From: Streptomyces sp. ASQP_92
Lineage (GTDB): Bacteria > Actinomycetota > Actinomycetes > Streptomycetales > Streptomycetaceae
Direction: 5' to 3'
Assembly: GCF_025399895.1 (NCBI RefSeq)
Contig: NZ_JAODUA010000001.1
Location: 310,001-374,000, forward strand
DNA: 64,000 nt
The notes beneath the pieces are model-generated. The model was not told the DNA's origin, made no database searches, and saw nothing but the letters and a program-made list of their open reading frames with translations. Below are positions 25,689 to 34,353 of the stretch, piece after piece. The stretch's first letter is position 1; the number at the start of each line of letters is the position of its first letter. The position numbers were made by a program, and so were the translations under genes.

Positions 25689-25852
25689 GGTTCCGAGCCC
25701 TCCTGGGGCTCCGCCCCAGACCCCGTTCGCGCCTGAACGGCGCTCGTCCTCAAACTCCCCCAAGGCCTTAAGGGCCAGGGGGGACCCCCATGACGGGCTG
25801 AGGTGTCCCGTGCTGCCCGGCACCGAGCAGTTAGGGGCGCGGGGAACTGCGC
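25689..25852 (-). repeat. Composite hairpin repeat, long version (inverted copy)
   Basis: Reading on the minus strand from 25852: the 20-mer core GCGCAGTTCCCCGCGCCCCT, CTGCTCGGTGC, CACCTCAGCCCGTC, then a 39-bp REP-like palindrome (25753-25791), TGAGGACGAGCGCC, GGCGCGAACGGGG, and the hairpin CTGGGGCGGAGCCCCAG (25703-25719). It matches the copy at 4855-4981 part by part, except that 8 bp there replace the 39-bp palindrome. It fills much of the 418-bp gap between the lipoprotein and hydrolase genes. Confidence 0.85.
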
Positions 25853-25984
25853 CCGGCCACTCCCGTCGCCGGCCCGCCTACTCCCGCTGCGGTACGGCAC
25901 TGGCCGCCCGTACTCCCCGGGTACACCCGGCACTTCCACCCAGCGGCAGCTCCGGTTGTCGGTGCGGGCGCATACCGTGGGGGC

Positions 25985-28606
25985 ATGGAGATCAGCATGC
26001 GCGGACGCCGATGGCGGGTGACCGCGGGGGCGGCCGCTCTCGTCGCCCTGGCCGGCGCCGGCGTCTGGAGTGCCGCGGGCGCCTCGGGCGCCCCCGCCGT
26101 GCACCGTGAGGACGTGGTGCTCGACATGCCCGGAGCGAGGATCGACACCTCGTTCTTCACCGCGGGCACCCCCCGGGACAAGCGGCCCGCCGTGCTGATC
26201 GGGCACGGCTTCGGCGGCAGCAAGGACGAGGTGCGGGGCCAGGCCGAACAACTCGCGCGGGACGGGTACGCGGTCCTGACCTGGTCCGCGCGCGGCTTCG
26301 GGAAGTCCACCGGCCGCATCGGGCTCAACGACCCGGAGTTCGAGGTCAAGGACGTCTCACGGCTGATCGACTGGCTGGCCCGCCGCCCCGAGGTGCGCCT
26401 CGACGCACCGGGCGACCCGCGCGTCGGCGTGACCGGGGTGTCCTACGGCGGGGCGATCTCGCTGCTCGCCGCCGGATACGACAAGAGGGTCGACGCTATC
26501 GCCCCCGAGATGACGTACTGGAACCTGTCGGACGTCTTCTTCCCCGACGGCGTCTACAAGAAGCTGTGGGCCGGGATCTTCGTCTCCACGGCCGGCGGCT
26601 GCCAGAAGTTCGAGCCCGGCATCTGCGCCATGTACAACCGGGTCGCCACCGCCGGCCGGCCGGACGCCGAGGCCGAGAAGCTCCTGGAGTCCAAGAGCCC
26701 CTCCACCGTGGGCGACCGGATCAAGGTGCCCGCGCTGATCATCCAGGGCCAGACCGACTCGCTGTTCCCGCTCGGCCAGGCCGACGCCATGGCGAAGAGG
26801 ATCACCGCCAACAAGGCGCCCGTCTCCGTCGACTGGATCGCGGGCGGCCACGACGGCGGCGACCGCGAGAGCGGCCGCACCCAGGCCCGCGTCACGCGGT
26901 GGTTCGACCGCTATCTGAAGGACGACAAGGGCGCCGACACCGGCCCCGCCTTCCGTGTCACCCGCACCGGAGGCCTCAACTCCACCGATGGATCCGCCCA
27001 GTTGAGGGGCGCCACCAGCGACAGCTACCCCGGCCTGGGAAGCGGTCGGCACACCCTCGCGCTCACCGGCCGCGAGCAGAGCTTCGACAACCCGCCCGGC
27101 GGCGCCCCGCCCGCGATCTCCGCGGTACCCGGCCTCGGCGCGGGTCTGACGGGCCTGTCCTCGCTCGGCGTCGGCATCTCCCTCGACTTCCCCGGCCAGT
27201 ACGCCCGGTTCGAGACGGCGCCCCTGACCACCGGCGTCCACCTCACCGGCGCGCCCACCGTCACCCTCAAGGTCAAGGCCGGCGGCGACGAGGCCGTGCT
27301 CTTCGGCAAGCTGTACGACGTCGGCCCCGACGGCAAACAGCAGGTGCTGCCCTCCCAACTCGTCTCCCCGCTGCGCGTCGACGGCGCGAAGGGGGGCCGG
27401 ACCGTCGAGCTGACCCTGCCCGCCGTCGACCACAACGTCGAGGCCGGCCACCGGCTGCGCCTCGTCGTGGCCGCCACCGACCTCGGCTTCGCCTCCCCGG
27501 CCGCGCCCGCCACCTACACCGTCTCACTGGCGGGCGGTGGCCTGAGCGTGCCCACCGTCCCCGCCGCGCGCACCGCCTCGGCGGGCCTGGCCTGGTGGGT
27601 GTGGGGGCTGCCGCTCGCCGGTGCCGTGATCGGCGGCGCGCTCCTGATCACCCGGCGCACCCACACCCCGGCCCCCGACCCAGAGCTGGCCCAAGTGCCG
27701 CTCCAGATCACCGACTTGACCAAGAAGTACGCCAAGTCCAGCGACCGGTACGCCGTGCGCGAGCTGTCCTTCCGTGTCGAGCAGGGCCAAGTGCTCGGCC
27801 TCCTCGGGCCCAACGGCGCCGGCAAGACCACCACCCTGCGCATGCTCATGGGCCTGATCCGGCCCGACGGCGGCGAGATCCGCGTGTTCGGCCACGCCAT
27901 CCGGCCGGGCTCGCCCGTCCTGTCCCGGGTCGGCGCGTTCGTCGAGGGCGCGGGATTCCTGCCGCACCTGTCGGGCCGGGAGAACCTGGAGCTGTACTGG
28001 AGGGCGACCGGCCGCCCGGAAAAGGACTCCCGCATCGAGGAGGCCCTGGAGATCGCGGGCCTGGGCGACGCCCTCCAGCGCGCCGTGCGCACCTACTCGC
28101 AGGGCATGCGCCAGCGGCTCGCCATCGCGCAGGCCATGCTCGGCATGCCGGACCTGCTGATCCTCGACGAGCCGACCAACGGGCTGGACCCGCCCCAGAT
28201 CCGCGAGATGCGGGACGTGATGATCCAGTACGCCGAGGGCGGCCGCACCGTGATCGTCTCCAGCCACCTCCTGTCCGAGGTCGAGCAGTCCTGCACGCAT
28301 CTGGTGGTGATGGACCGCGGCCGGCTCGTGCAGGCGGGACCGGTCGCCGAGATCACCGGCGCGAGCGACACCCTGCTCGTGACCACCGCGGAACCGGTCG
28401 CCGAAGCCGTCGTGGACAAGGTGGCCGCGCTCGCCGGCATCGGCTCCGCGCTGCGCACCGACGACGGGCTCCTGGTCCGCCTCGAAGGGGCCACCACCAC
28501 CGAGCTGATCGCCGAACTCCTGCGCCTGGACGTCGCGTTGACCGGCGTGGGCTCGCACCGCCGCCTGGAGGACGCCTTCCTCACCCTGATCGGAGGTTCC
28601 GCGTGA
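25985..28606 (+). CDS. CocE/X-Pro-type hydrolase fused to an ABC transporter ATPase
   Basis: 873 aa with two unrelated halves. After a signal-like segment (residues 10-33), residues 40-330 form an alpha/beta hydrolase: oxyanion loop GHGFGGSK, nucleophile in GVSYGG near 152, acid in GQTDSLFP near 257, His in GGHDGG near 288. Residues 345-515 resemble the C-terminal beta domain of CocE/X-Pro dipeptidyl peptidases. A single TM helix (about 530-553) is followed by an ABC ATPase: Walker A GPNGAGKTT near 608, signature YSQGMRQRL near 704, Walker B LLILDEPTNGLD near 725. The topology puts the hydrolase outside and the ATPase inside. The next gene (overlap GTGA) is its permease. I have seen this fusion in Streptomyces annotation; its substrate is unknown. 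Confidence 0.88.
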   Translation: MEISMRGRRWRVTAGAAALVALAGAGVWSAAGASGAPAVHREDVVLDMPGARIDTSFFTAGTPRDKRPAVLIGHGFGGSKDEVRGQAEQLARDGYAVLTWSARGFGKSTGRIGLNDPEFEVKDVSRLIDWLARRPEVRLDAPGDPRVGVTGVSYGGAISLLAAGYDKRVDAIAPEMTYWNLSDVFFPDGVYKKLWAGIFVSTAGGCQKFEPGICAMYNRVATAGRPDAEAEKLLESKSPSTVGDRIKVPALIIQGQTDSLFPLGQADAMAKRITANKAPVSVDWIAGGHDGGDRESGRTQARVTRWFDRYLKDDKGADTGPAFRVTRTGGLNSTDGSAQLRGATSDSYPGLGSGRHTLALTGREQSFDNPPGGAPPAISAVPGLGAGLTGLSSLGVGISLDFPGQYARFETAPLTTGVHLTGAPTVTLKVKAGGDEAVLFGKLYDVGPDGKQQVLPSQLVSPLRVDGAKGGRTVELTLPAVDHNVEAGHRLRLVVAATDLGFASPAAPATYTVSLAGGGLSVPTVPAARTASAGLAWWVWGLPLAGAVIGGALLITRRTHTPAPDPELAQVPLQITDLTKKYAKSSDRYAVRELSFRVEQGQVLGLLGPNGAGKTTTLRMLMGLIRPDGGEIRVFGHAIRPGSPVLSRVGAFVEGAGFLPHLSGRENLELYWRATGRPEKDSRIEEALEIAGLGDALQRAVRTYSQGMRQRLAIAQAMLGMPDLLILDEPTNGLDPPQIREMRDVMIQYAEGGRTVIVSSHLLSEVEQSCTHLVVMDRGRLVQAGPVAEITGASDTLLVTTAEPVAEAVVDKVAALAGIGSALRTDDGLLVRLEGATTTELIAELLRLDVALTGVGSHRRLEDAFLTLIGGSA

Positions 28607-29472
28607 GCATTCTGTTGGAGACCCCGGCGGGCGAGACGGCCCCCGGCTACCGGGCCCGGCGCACCCTGCCGCTGCGCGTCGAGGCCGTACGGCAGCTGAA
28701 GCGCCGGCGCACCCTGGTGATGGGCGCGGTGCTCGGCGCGCTGCCGTTCGTCCTGATCGTCGCGTTCGCCATCGGCGGCAGCCCGAGCAGTCGCAACGGC
28801 CGCATCACCTTGATGGACACCGCGACCGCGTCCGGCGCCAACTTCGCCGCGACCTGTCTGTTCGTCTCGGCGGGCTTCCTGCTGGTGGTGCCCGTCGCGC
28901 TGTTCTGCGGCGACACCGTCGCCTCGGAGGCGAGCTGGTCCTCGCTGCGCTATCTGCTCGCGGCGCCGGTGCCCCGGGCCCGGCTGCTGTGGTCGAAGCT
29001 GGCGGTGGCGCTCGGGTTCAGCGCGGCCGCGATCGTGCTGCTGCCCGTGGTGGCGCTCGCGGCGGGCACCGCGGTGTACGGCTGGGGGCCGCTCCAGCTC
29101 CCCACCGGCGGCTCGCTCGGCGCGGGCCAGGCGCTGCCGCGCCTCGCGGTCGCCGTCGCGTTCGTCTTCGTGTCCCAACTGGTCACCGCCGCGCTGGCGT
29201 TCTGGCTCTCCACCCGCACGGACGCGCCGCTCGGCGCGGTCGGCGGCGCGGTGGGCCTGACCATCGTCGGCAACGTCCTGGACGCGGTGACCGCGCTCGG
29301 CCACTGGCGGGACTTCCTGCCCGCGCACTGGCAGTTCGCCTGGGCCGACGCGCTCCAGCCGCACCTGGAGTGGGGCGGCATGCTCAAGGGCTCGGCGGTC
29401 TCCGTCGCGTACGCGCTGGTGCTGTTCGCGCTGGCCTTCCGCGGATTCGCCCGCAAGGACATCGTCTCCTAG
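28603..29472 (+). CDS. ABC transporter permease
   Basis: 289 aa, about six hydrophobic segments (LVMGAVLGALPFVLIVAFAI, FLLVVPVALFCGDTVASEAS, ALGFSAAAIVLLPVVALAAG and others). SLRYLLAAPVPRARLLWSKL is the coupling region of ABC-2-type permeases. GTG 28603 overlaps the fusion ATPase stop, with GGAGG upstream, so the two form an exporter or an energised surface complex. ABC-2 permeases usually export lipids, drugs or polymers; the attached extracellular hydrolase suggests processing of the same cargo, an inference. Confidence 0.85.
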   Translation: MSILLETPAGETAPGYRARRTLPLRVEAVRQLKRRRTLVMGAVLGALPFVLIVAFAIGGSPSSRNGRITLMDTATASGANFAATCLFVSAGFLLVVPVALFCGDTVASEASWSSLRYLLAAPVPRARLLWSKLAVALGFSAAAIVLLPVVALAAGTAVYGWGPLQLPTGGSLGAGQALPRLAVAVAFVFVSQLVTAALAFWLSTRTDAPLGAVGGAVGLTIVGNVLDAVTALGHWRDFLPAHWQFAWADALQPHLEWGGMLKGSAVSVAYALVLFALAFRGFARKDIVS

Positions 29473-29528
29473 GACCAAGTCCTGGGATCGACGTCCTCGC
29501 GGGCGAGGCTCCGCGCGGTGGGGGCCGG

Positions 29529-30800
29529 TCAGGCCGCGAGGAGCTTCTCGTATCCGACGAGCCGTACGCACGCGGTCAGGCCGAGGATCGCCTGCTCCAG
29601 CTCGGCCAGGCCCGGGTAGCTGGGCGCGATGCGGATCGTGGCGTCCTTCGGGTCGTCGCCGTACGGGTGCGTCGCGCCGGCCGGGGTCAGCACGACACCC
29701 GCCTGGCCGGCCCGCGCCACGACCTCCTTCGCGCAGCCTTCCGGCACTTCGAGGGTGACGAAGTAACCGCCCTTGGGGACCGTCCAGCTCGCCAGGCCCG
29801 TACCGCCGAGCTCGCTCTCCAGGATCCGCTGGACGATCTCGAACTTCGGCTGGAGCAGGGCGCGCTGGCGCTCCATGTGGGCGCGTACGCCGTCCGCGTC
29901 CTTGAGGAACAGCACGTGGCGCAGCTGGTTGACCTTGTCCGGGCCGATCGAGCGCTTGGCGTTGTTGGCGAGCAGCCACTGCACGTTGGCGGGCGAGGAG
30001 CCGAAGAAGGCGACGCCCGCACCCGCGGCCGTGATCTTCGAGGTGGAGCCGAAGACGAAGGCGCGGTCCGCGTGGCCGGCGCTCGCGCAGGCGCCGAGCA
30101 GGTCGGCGATCTCCACGGGCTCGTCGGTGAGGTGGTGGGCGGCGTAGGCGTTGTCCCAGAAGATCCGGAAGTCGGGGGCCGCGGTCTCCATCCGGGCGAG
30201 CCGGGCCACCGTCTCGTCGCTGTAGCTGACGCCACTGGGGTTGCTGTACTTGGGCACGCACCAGATGCCCTTGATGCCCGCGTCCTCGGCGACCAGGCGC
30301 TCCACGACGTCCATGTCCGGGCCCGCGTCGGTCATCGGCACCGGGATCATCTCGATGCCGAACCGCTCGCACAGCGCGAAGTGCCGGTCGTAGCCGGGCA
30401 CCGGGCACAGGAACGCGAGGCGCTCCTGGTCGACCCAGTGCGACTCGGCGCCCGGGACGACACTCAGCATCGCGTGTACCAGGCAGTCGTGCATCAGCTC
30501 CAGGCTGGAGTTGCCCGCGGCGAGCAGCTGCCCGGCCGGCACCTGGAGCACCTCGGCGAAGATCTCGCGGAGCTCGGGGAGCCCCTGGAGGCCGCCGTAG
30601 TTGCGTACGTCGGTGCCGTCGGCGGAGGTGTAGCGGCCGCCGGGCAGGCTGAGCAGGTCCTCGCAGAGGTCGAGCTGCTCGGGTGCGGGCTTGCCCCGGG
30701 TGAGGTCGAGCTTGAGGCCGCGGGCCGCAAGGGCCGCGTAGTCCTGCCGGGCCTGGTCGAGCAGCCCGGCCAGGGCGTCGGTGCTCAACTGGGTGGTCAT
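29529..30800 (-). CDS. PLP-dependent aminotransferase, MocR-type aspartate aminotransferase family
   Basis: 423 aa fold-type I PLP enzyme. LDLTRGKPAPEQLDLCE near residue 30 is the substrate-clamp motif; NYGGLQGLPELREIFA is the usual helix; FGSTSKITAAGAGVAF contains the PLP-binding Lys; IRIAPSYPG has the carboxylate-binding Arg. The sequence fits the aminotransferase subgroup with the PF12897 domain, reported active on aspartate or related acids. Substrate uncertain. ATG 30800 is preceded by GAGAGGAAACACC. It is transcribed alone on the minus strand, converging with the ABC permease. Confidence 0.87.
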   Translation of the reverse strand: MTTQLSTDALAGLLDQARQDYAALAARGLKLDLTRGKPAPEQLDLCEDLLSLPGGRYTSADGTDVRNYGGLQGLPELREIFAEVLQVPAGQLLAAGNSSLELMHDCLVHAMLSVVPGAESHWVDQERLAFLCPVPGYDRHFALCERFGIEMIPVPMTDAGPDMDVVERLVAEDAGIKGIWCVPKYSNPSGVSYSDETVARLARMETAAPDFRIFWDNAYAAHHLTDEPVEIADLLGACASAGHADRAFVFGSTSKITAAGAGVAFFGSSPANVQWLLANNAKRSIGPDKVNQLRHVLFLKDADGVRAHMERQRALLQPKFEIVQRILESELGGTGLASWTVPKGGYFVTLEVPEGCAKEVVARAGQAGVVLTPAGATHPYGDDPKDATIRIAPSYPGLAELEQAILGLTACVRLVGYEKLLAA

Positions 30801-30933
30801 GGTGTTTCCTCTCGCGGGGCCGCGCGTGTGCGTCAGACGGCATGGGGTGGGTGCGCCCTGTCGAGCTTACAAAGAGCCCCCTGAGGGCCGGACGACCGGC
30901 TTCCCCCGTGGTCCCCCAAGGCCCGTGAAGCCG

Positions 30934-31995
30934 TCACGCGACGCGCGCGGCCCGTGCCACAGGGTGCAGGGCCGCGTACTCCAGCGGGGCGGACGGGTCG
31001 ATGGAGAGGTCCAGCGGCGCGGCCTTCGCACCGGCCCTGACCAGCAGGTCGCCCACCGCGGCGATCATCGCCCCGTTGTCGGTGCACAGACCCAGGGGCG
31101 GCACCCGCAGCGTGATCACGGCCTCGGCGCAGCGCTGCTCGGCGAGTGAGCGCACCCGGGAGTTGGCGGCGACCCCGCCCACCACGACCAGGGTGTCGAC
31201 GCCGTGGGCCCGGCAGGCGGCGACCGCCTTGCGGGTCAGCACGTCGGCGACGGCCTCCTGGAGGGCCGCCGAGCCGTCGGCGACGGGCAGCGGGGAACCG
31301 GCGTGCCGCTCGGCCCAGCGGGCGGCGGCCGTCTTGAGCCCGGAGAAGGAGAAGGCGTACGGGTCGTCGCGCGGGCCGGTCAGCGGCCGGGGGAACGGCA
31401 CGGCCCGGGCGTCTCCGTCCCTGGCCGCCCGGTCGATGGCGGGGCCGCCGGGATAGGGCAGCCCGAAGACCCGGGCCACCTTGTCGAAGCATTCGCCCGC
31501 CGCGTCGTCCAGGGTGTCGCCGAGGTGCAGGATCGGGTCGCGCGCCAGGTCCCGTACGAGCAGCAGCGAGGTGTGACCGCCGGACACGATCAGCACCATG
31601 CAGGGGTTCGGCAGCGGGCCGTGCTCCAGGGTGTCGGCGGCCACGTGCCCGGCGAGGTGGTGCACCCCGTACAGCGGTACGTCCAGGGTGTACGCCAGCG
31701 CCTTGGCGCCCGCGAGCCCGACCTGGAGGGCGCCGGACAGGCCCGGGCCGGTCGTCACGGCGACCGCGTCGATGTCGGGCATCCTCAACTCGGCCTGTTC
31801 CAGCGCCCGTTGGACGACCGGTGTGAACGAGTGGACATGGGCGCGGGCGGCGATCTCCGGCACCACTCCGCCGTACCGGGCGTGCTCGTCCATGCTCGAC
31901 GCCACCGCGTGACCGAGCAGCCGCCCTCCCCGCACCAGACCGGCCCCGGTCTCGTCGCAGGACGACTCGATCCCGAGCACCACCGGAAGACCCAC
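30934..31995 (-). CDS. tsaD: tRNA N6-adenosine threonylcarbamoyltransferase
   Basis: 353 aa. TsaD transfers threonylcarbamoyl to A37 of ANN-decoding tRNAs, working with TsaB, TsaE and TsaC (none here). [15 protein letters not shown] opens the ASKHA fold; [10 protein letters not shown] carries the metal-binding Hxxx[15 protein letters not shown] and SFSGLKTA are further signature motifs; [12 protein letters not shown] binds nucleotide. I chose GTG 31995 because orthologues begin just before the VLGIES strand and AGAAGAGG lies 8 nt upstream; other GTGs nearby differ by 1-4 codons. It diverges from qcrB across a 210-bp gap. Confidence 0.92.
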   Translation of the reverse strand: MGLPVVLGIESSCDETGAGLVRGGRLLGHAVASSMDEHARYGGVVPEIAARAHVHSFTPVVQRALEQAELRMPDIDAVAVTTGPGLSGALQVGLAGAKALAYTLDVPLYGVHHLAGHVAADTLEHGPLPNPCMVLIVSGGHTSLLLVRDLARDPILHLGDTLDDAAGECFDKVARVFGLPYPGGPAIDRAARDGDARAVPFPRPLTGPRDDPYAFSFSGLKTAAARWAERHAGSPLPVADGSAALQEAVADVLTRKAVAACRAHGVDTLVVVGGVAANSRVRSLAEQRCAEAVITLRVPPLGLCTDNGAMIAAVGDLLVRAGAKAAPLDLSIDPSAPLEYAALHPVARAARVA

Positions 31996-32026
31996 GCCGA
32001 GCACCTCTTCTGCCGAGTAATGGCTA

Positions 32027-32043
32027 TTGCAACCAATGTGCAA
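32027..32043. promoter_or_regulatory. Dyad TTGCA-N7-TGCAA between tsaD and qcrB
   Basis: A 5-7-5 inverted repeat in the divergent control region, within an AT-richer patch likely to hold both promoters. No regulator can be named. Confidence 0.35.
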
Positions 32044-32205
32044 GAAGCATAGAGGGGGAGCCCCCGGATGCACCCCCTCCAGTAAATGGGGAGAGCTCCC
32101 CGGTTAGGATGCGGAGGTCGGCAGCGGAGCGCGCCTCCCTGCCGCCGCGAGGTGCGCGCCGCGCGCACCGGGGCCGAATGGGGCCCGGGGACAAGGGGGT
32201 TCGGG

Positions 32206-33768
32206 ATGGCAGGGCGCGGAGAGCGGATCGCCGACTGGGCGGACGCGCGGACGGGGATCCACCGTCTCGCCAGGAGCAATCTGCGGAAGATCTTTCCGGA
32301 CCACTGGTCGTTCATGCTGGGCGAGATCTGCCTGTACAGCTTCGTCGTCATCATCCTGACGGGCGTCTGGCTGACGCTGTTCTTCAAGCCGAGCATGGCC
32401 GAGGTGGTCTACGACGGCTCGTACGTCCCGCTCAACGGGCAGCGGGTCTCCGAGGCATTCGACTCCACGATGCGCATCAGCTTCGAGGTGCGCGGCGGGC
32501 TGCTGATCCGGCAGATCCACCACTGGGCGGCGCTGGTCTTCGTCGCGGCGATGTTCGTGCACATGATGCGGGTGTTCTTCACCGGCGCCTTCCGCAAGCC
32601 GCGCGAGGTCAACTGGCTGTTCGGCTTCGGCCTGCTGTTCCTCGGCATGCTGGACGGCTTCTTCGGTTACTCCCTCCCCGACGACCTGCTCTCGGGCACC
32701 GGAATCCGCTTCATCGAGGGCGTCATCCTGGCGGTGCCGGTCGTCGGAACGTACGTCCAAATGTTCCTGTTCGGCGGGGAGTTCCCGGGCACGGACATCG
32801 TGCCGCGCTTCTACAGCCTGCACGTCCTGCTCATCCCCGGCATCATGCTCGGCCTGCTCGTGGCGCATCTGATCCTGGTCTTCTTCCACAAGCACACCCA
32901 GTTCGCGGGTCCCGGCCGCACCGAGAGGAACGTGGTGGGCGCGCCGCTGATGCCGGTCTACCTGGCGAAGGCGGGCGGCTTCTTCTTCCTGGTGTTCGGC
33001 GTGATCGCGGCCGTCGCGGCGGTCGCCTCGATCAACCCGATCTGGGCGTTCGGCCCCTACCGCCCCGACCAGGTCTCCACCGGCGCCCAGCCCGACTGGT
33101 ACATGGGCTTCGCCGAGGGCCTGATCCGGGTGATGCCCGGCTGGGAGATCAGCGCGTGGGGCCACACCCTGGCCCTCGGCGTACTGATCCCCTTCCTCCT
33201 CTTCCCGACGATCCTCGGCCTGATCGCGGTGTATCCGTTCATCGAGTCGTGGATCACCAAGGACCGCCGCGAGCACCATCTGCTCGACCGGCCGCGGAAC
33301 GCGCCGGTGCGCACCGCGCTGGGCGCGGCCTGGGTCAGCCTCTATCTGGTGACGCTGGTCGGCGGCGGCAACGACCTGTTCGCCACGCACTTCCACCTCT
33401 CGCTCAACGCGATCACCTGGACGGTGCGCATCGGCTTCTTCGCGGTCCCGGTGCTGGTCTTCGAGATCACCCGCCGCTGGTGCCTGGGTCTTCAGCGGCG
33501 CGACCGCGATCTGGTGCTGCACGGCAGGGAGACCGGCCGCATCAGAAAGCTGCCGCACGGCGAGTACGTCGAGATCCACGAACCGCTGCCGCCCGAGCGC
33601 CTGCACACCCTCACCGCCCACGAACAGCCCGAGCCGCCCGCGGTCGAGGACCGATCCCTGCGGGCCCGCCTCGCACGCGCCTACTTCGGCGAGGGCGGCC
33701 AGGTCCGCCGGGCGACGGAGCACGAGTACACCGCGATCGCGGCCCGTCACGAGGGGGAGGGGCAGTGA
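32206..33768 (+). CDS. Cytochrome bc1 complex cytochrome b subunit (orphan QcrB paralogue)
   Basis: 520 aa, the length of actinobacterial QcrB. Haem-ligand histidines are in IHHWAALVFVAAMFVHMMRV and LHVLLIPGIMLGLLVAHLIL; the quinol-site PDWYMGF replaces the PEWY motif; about nine TM helices are visible. QcrB oxidises menaquinol and passes electrons to cytochrome c. Main Streptomyces qcrB genes follow qcrC and qcrA, but here neither is near, so this is a stand-alone second copy. The motif PDWY instead of PEWY at the Qo site is noteworthy. The start ATG 32206 has AAGGGGG upstream; its stop overlaps the next GTG. Confidence 0.85.
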   Translation: MAGRGERIADWADARTGIHRLARSNLRKIFPDHWSFMLGEICLYSFVVIILTGVWLTLFFKPSMAEVVYDGSYVPLNGQRVSEAFDSTMRISFEVRGGLLIRQIHHWAALVFVAAMFVHMMRVFFTGAFRKPREVNWLFGFGLLFLGMLDGFFGYSLPDDLLSGTGIRFIEGVILAVPVVGTYVQMFLFGGEFPGTDIVPRFYSLHVLLIPGIMLGLLVAHLILVFFHKHTQFAGPGRTERNVVGAPLMPVYLAKAGGFFFLVFGVIAAVAAVASINPIWAFGPYRPDQVSTGAQPDWYMGFAEGLIRVMPGWEISAWGHTLALGVLIPFLLFPTILGLIAVYPFIESWITKDRREHHLLDRPRNAPVRTALGAAWVSLYLVTLVGGGNDLFATHFHLSLNAITWTVRIGFFAVPVLVFEITRRWCLGLQRRDRDLVLHGRETGRIRKLPHGEYVEIHEPLPPERLHTLTAHEQPEPPAVEDRSLRARLARAYFGEGGQVRRATEHEYTAIAARHEGEGQ

Positions 33769-34277
33769 GTCGAGGGGTGTCGACGCGTACGCCACGTCCC
33801 CGGGCCGCTGAACTGGCGTGCGCCAGGCGGCTGTTGATGACGACGTACGCGGTGGGGCGTGCGACGACGTACGCGGCGGGGCGTGCGACGCCGTACGCGG
33901 CGGGGCGTGCGCAGGCCGGCCACTCCGTGGTCGACCGGCCGTGGGTGATCCGGGACGGACCGGCCCTCGGCATCCTCACCGCGACCGGATCACCGCTCGC
34001 CGACCGGCTGCGCGCGGGCTCGCGCGTCCTGGTCGCCGCCGGACCGAGGACACCTTCGCTGCGGGCGAGGGCGGCGTTCCTGGACGAGGAGTCGAGCGTG
34101 GGCTACCGCACCGCCCTGATCGACAAGTACGGCCTCGCGGCGGTGGCCGCGCTGGCCCGCAGCCGCCTGCGGTACGGGCCGGCCGGGACGGTGGGGGTCC
34201 GGCTGGTGCTGGGAGCGGAGGGCGGCGGGGCGCTGGGGGAGGAGTGGGAGCCGAACTGGGTGTACTGGCCGAACTAG
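33765..34277 (+). CDS. Putative PPOX-class F420-dependent oxidoreductase with N-terminal repeats
   Basis: 170 aa from GTG 33765, which overlaps the qcrB-like stop (GTGA) and has GAGGGGGAGGGG just upstream. The C-terminal part (GILTATGSPLADRLRAGSRV, LIDKYGLAAVAALARSRLRY, GTVGVRLVLGA) looks like the split-barrel PPOX family that binds F420 or flavin. Near residues 27-50 three 8-residue repeats (TYAVGRAT, TYAAGRAT, PYAAGRAQ) come from a 24-bp tandem repeat. An inner ATG at 33837 would keep the repeats and drop only 24 residues. The repeats may be an insertion into the normal N-terminal strand, so activity is uncertain. Confidence 0.65.
   Translation: MSRGVSTRTPRPRAAELACARRLLMTTYAVGRATTYAAGRATPYAAGRAQAGHSVVDRPWVIRDGPALGILTATGSPLADRLRAGSRVLVAAGPRTPSLRARAAFLDEESSVGYRTALIDKYGLAAVAALARSRLRYGPAGTVGVRLVLGAEGGGALGEEWEPNWVYWPN
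33843..33914 (+). repeat. 24-bp tandem repeat, three copies, in coding sequence
   Basis: Three units with the common core CGTACGCGG(T/C)GGGGCGTGCG, differing at three or four positions. The 24-bp length keeps the frame. Confidence 0.9.
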
Positions 34278-34353
34278 GGGGCGGGAAGGCGACGGGGGCC
34301 GACGTCGAGGAACCGGGGAGGAGCCCCCACCTGTCGCTATAGGGTCGGACCCC

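Noticed and set aside
28093..30843. A 916-residue minus-strand open frame
   Set aside because: Runs antisense through the ABC ATPase and permease and out of frame through the aminotransferase; no domain seen.
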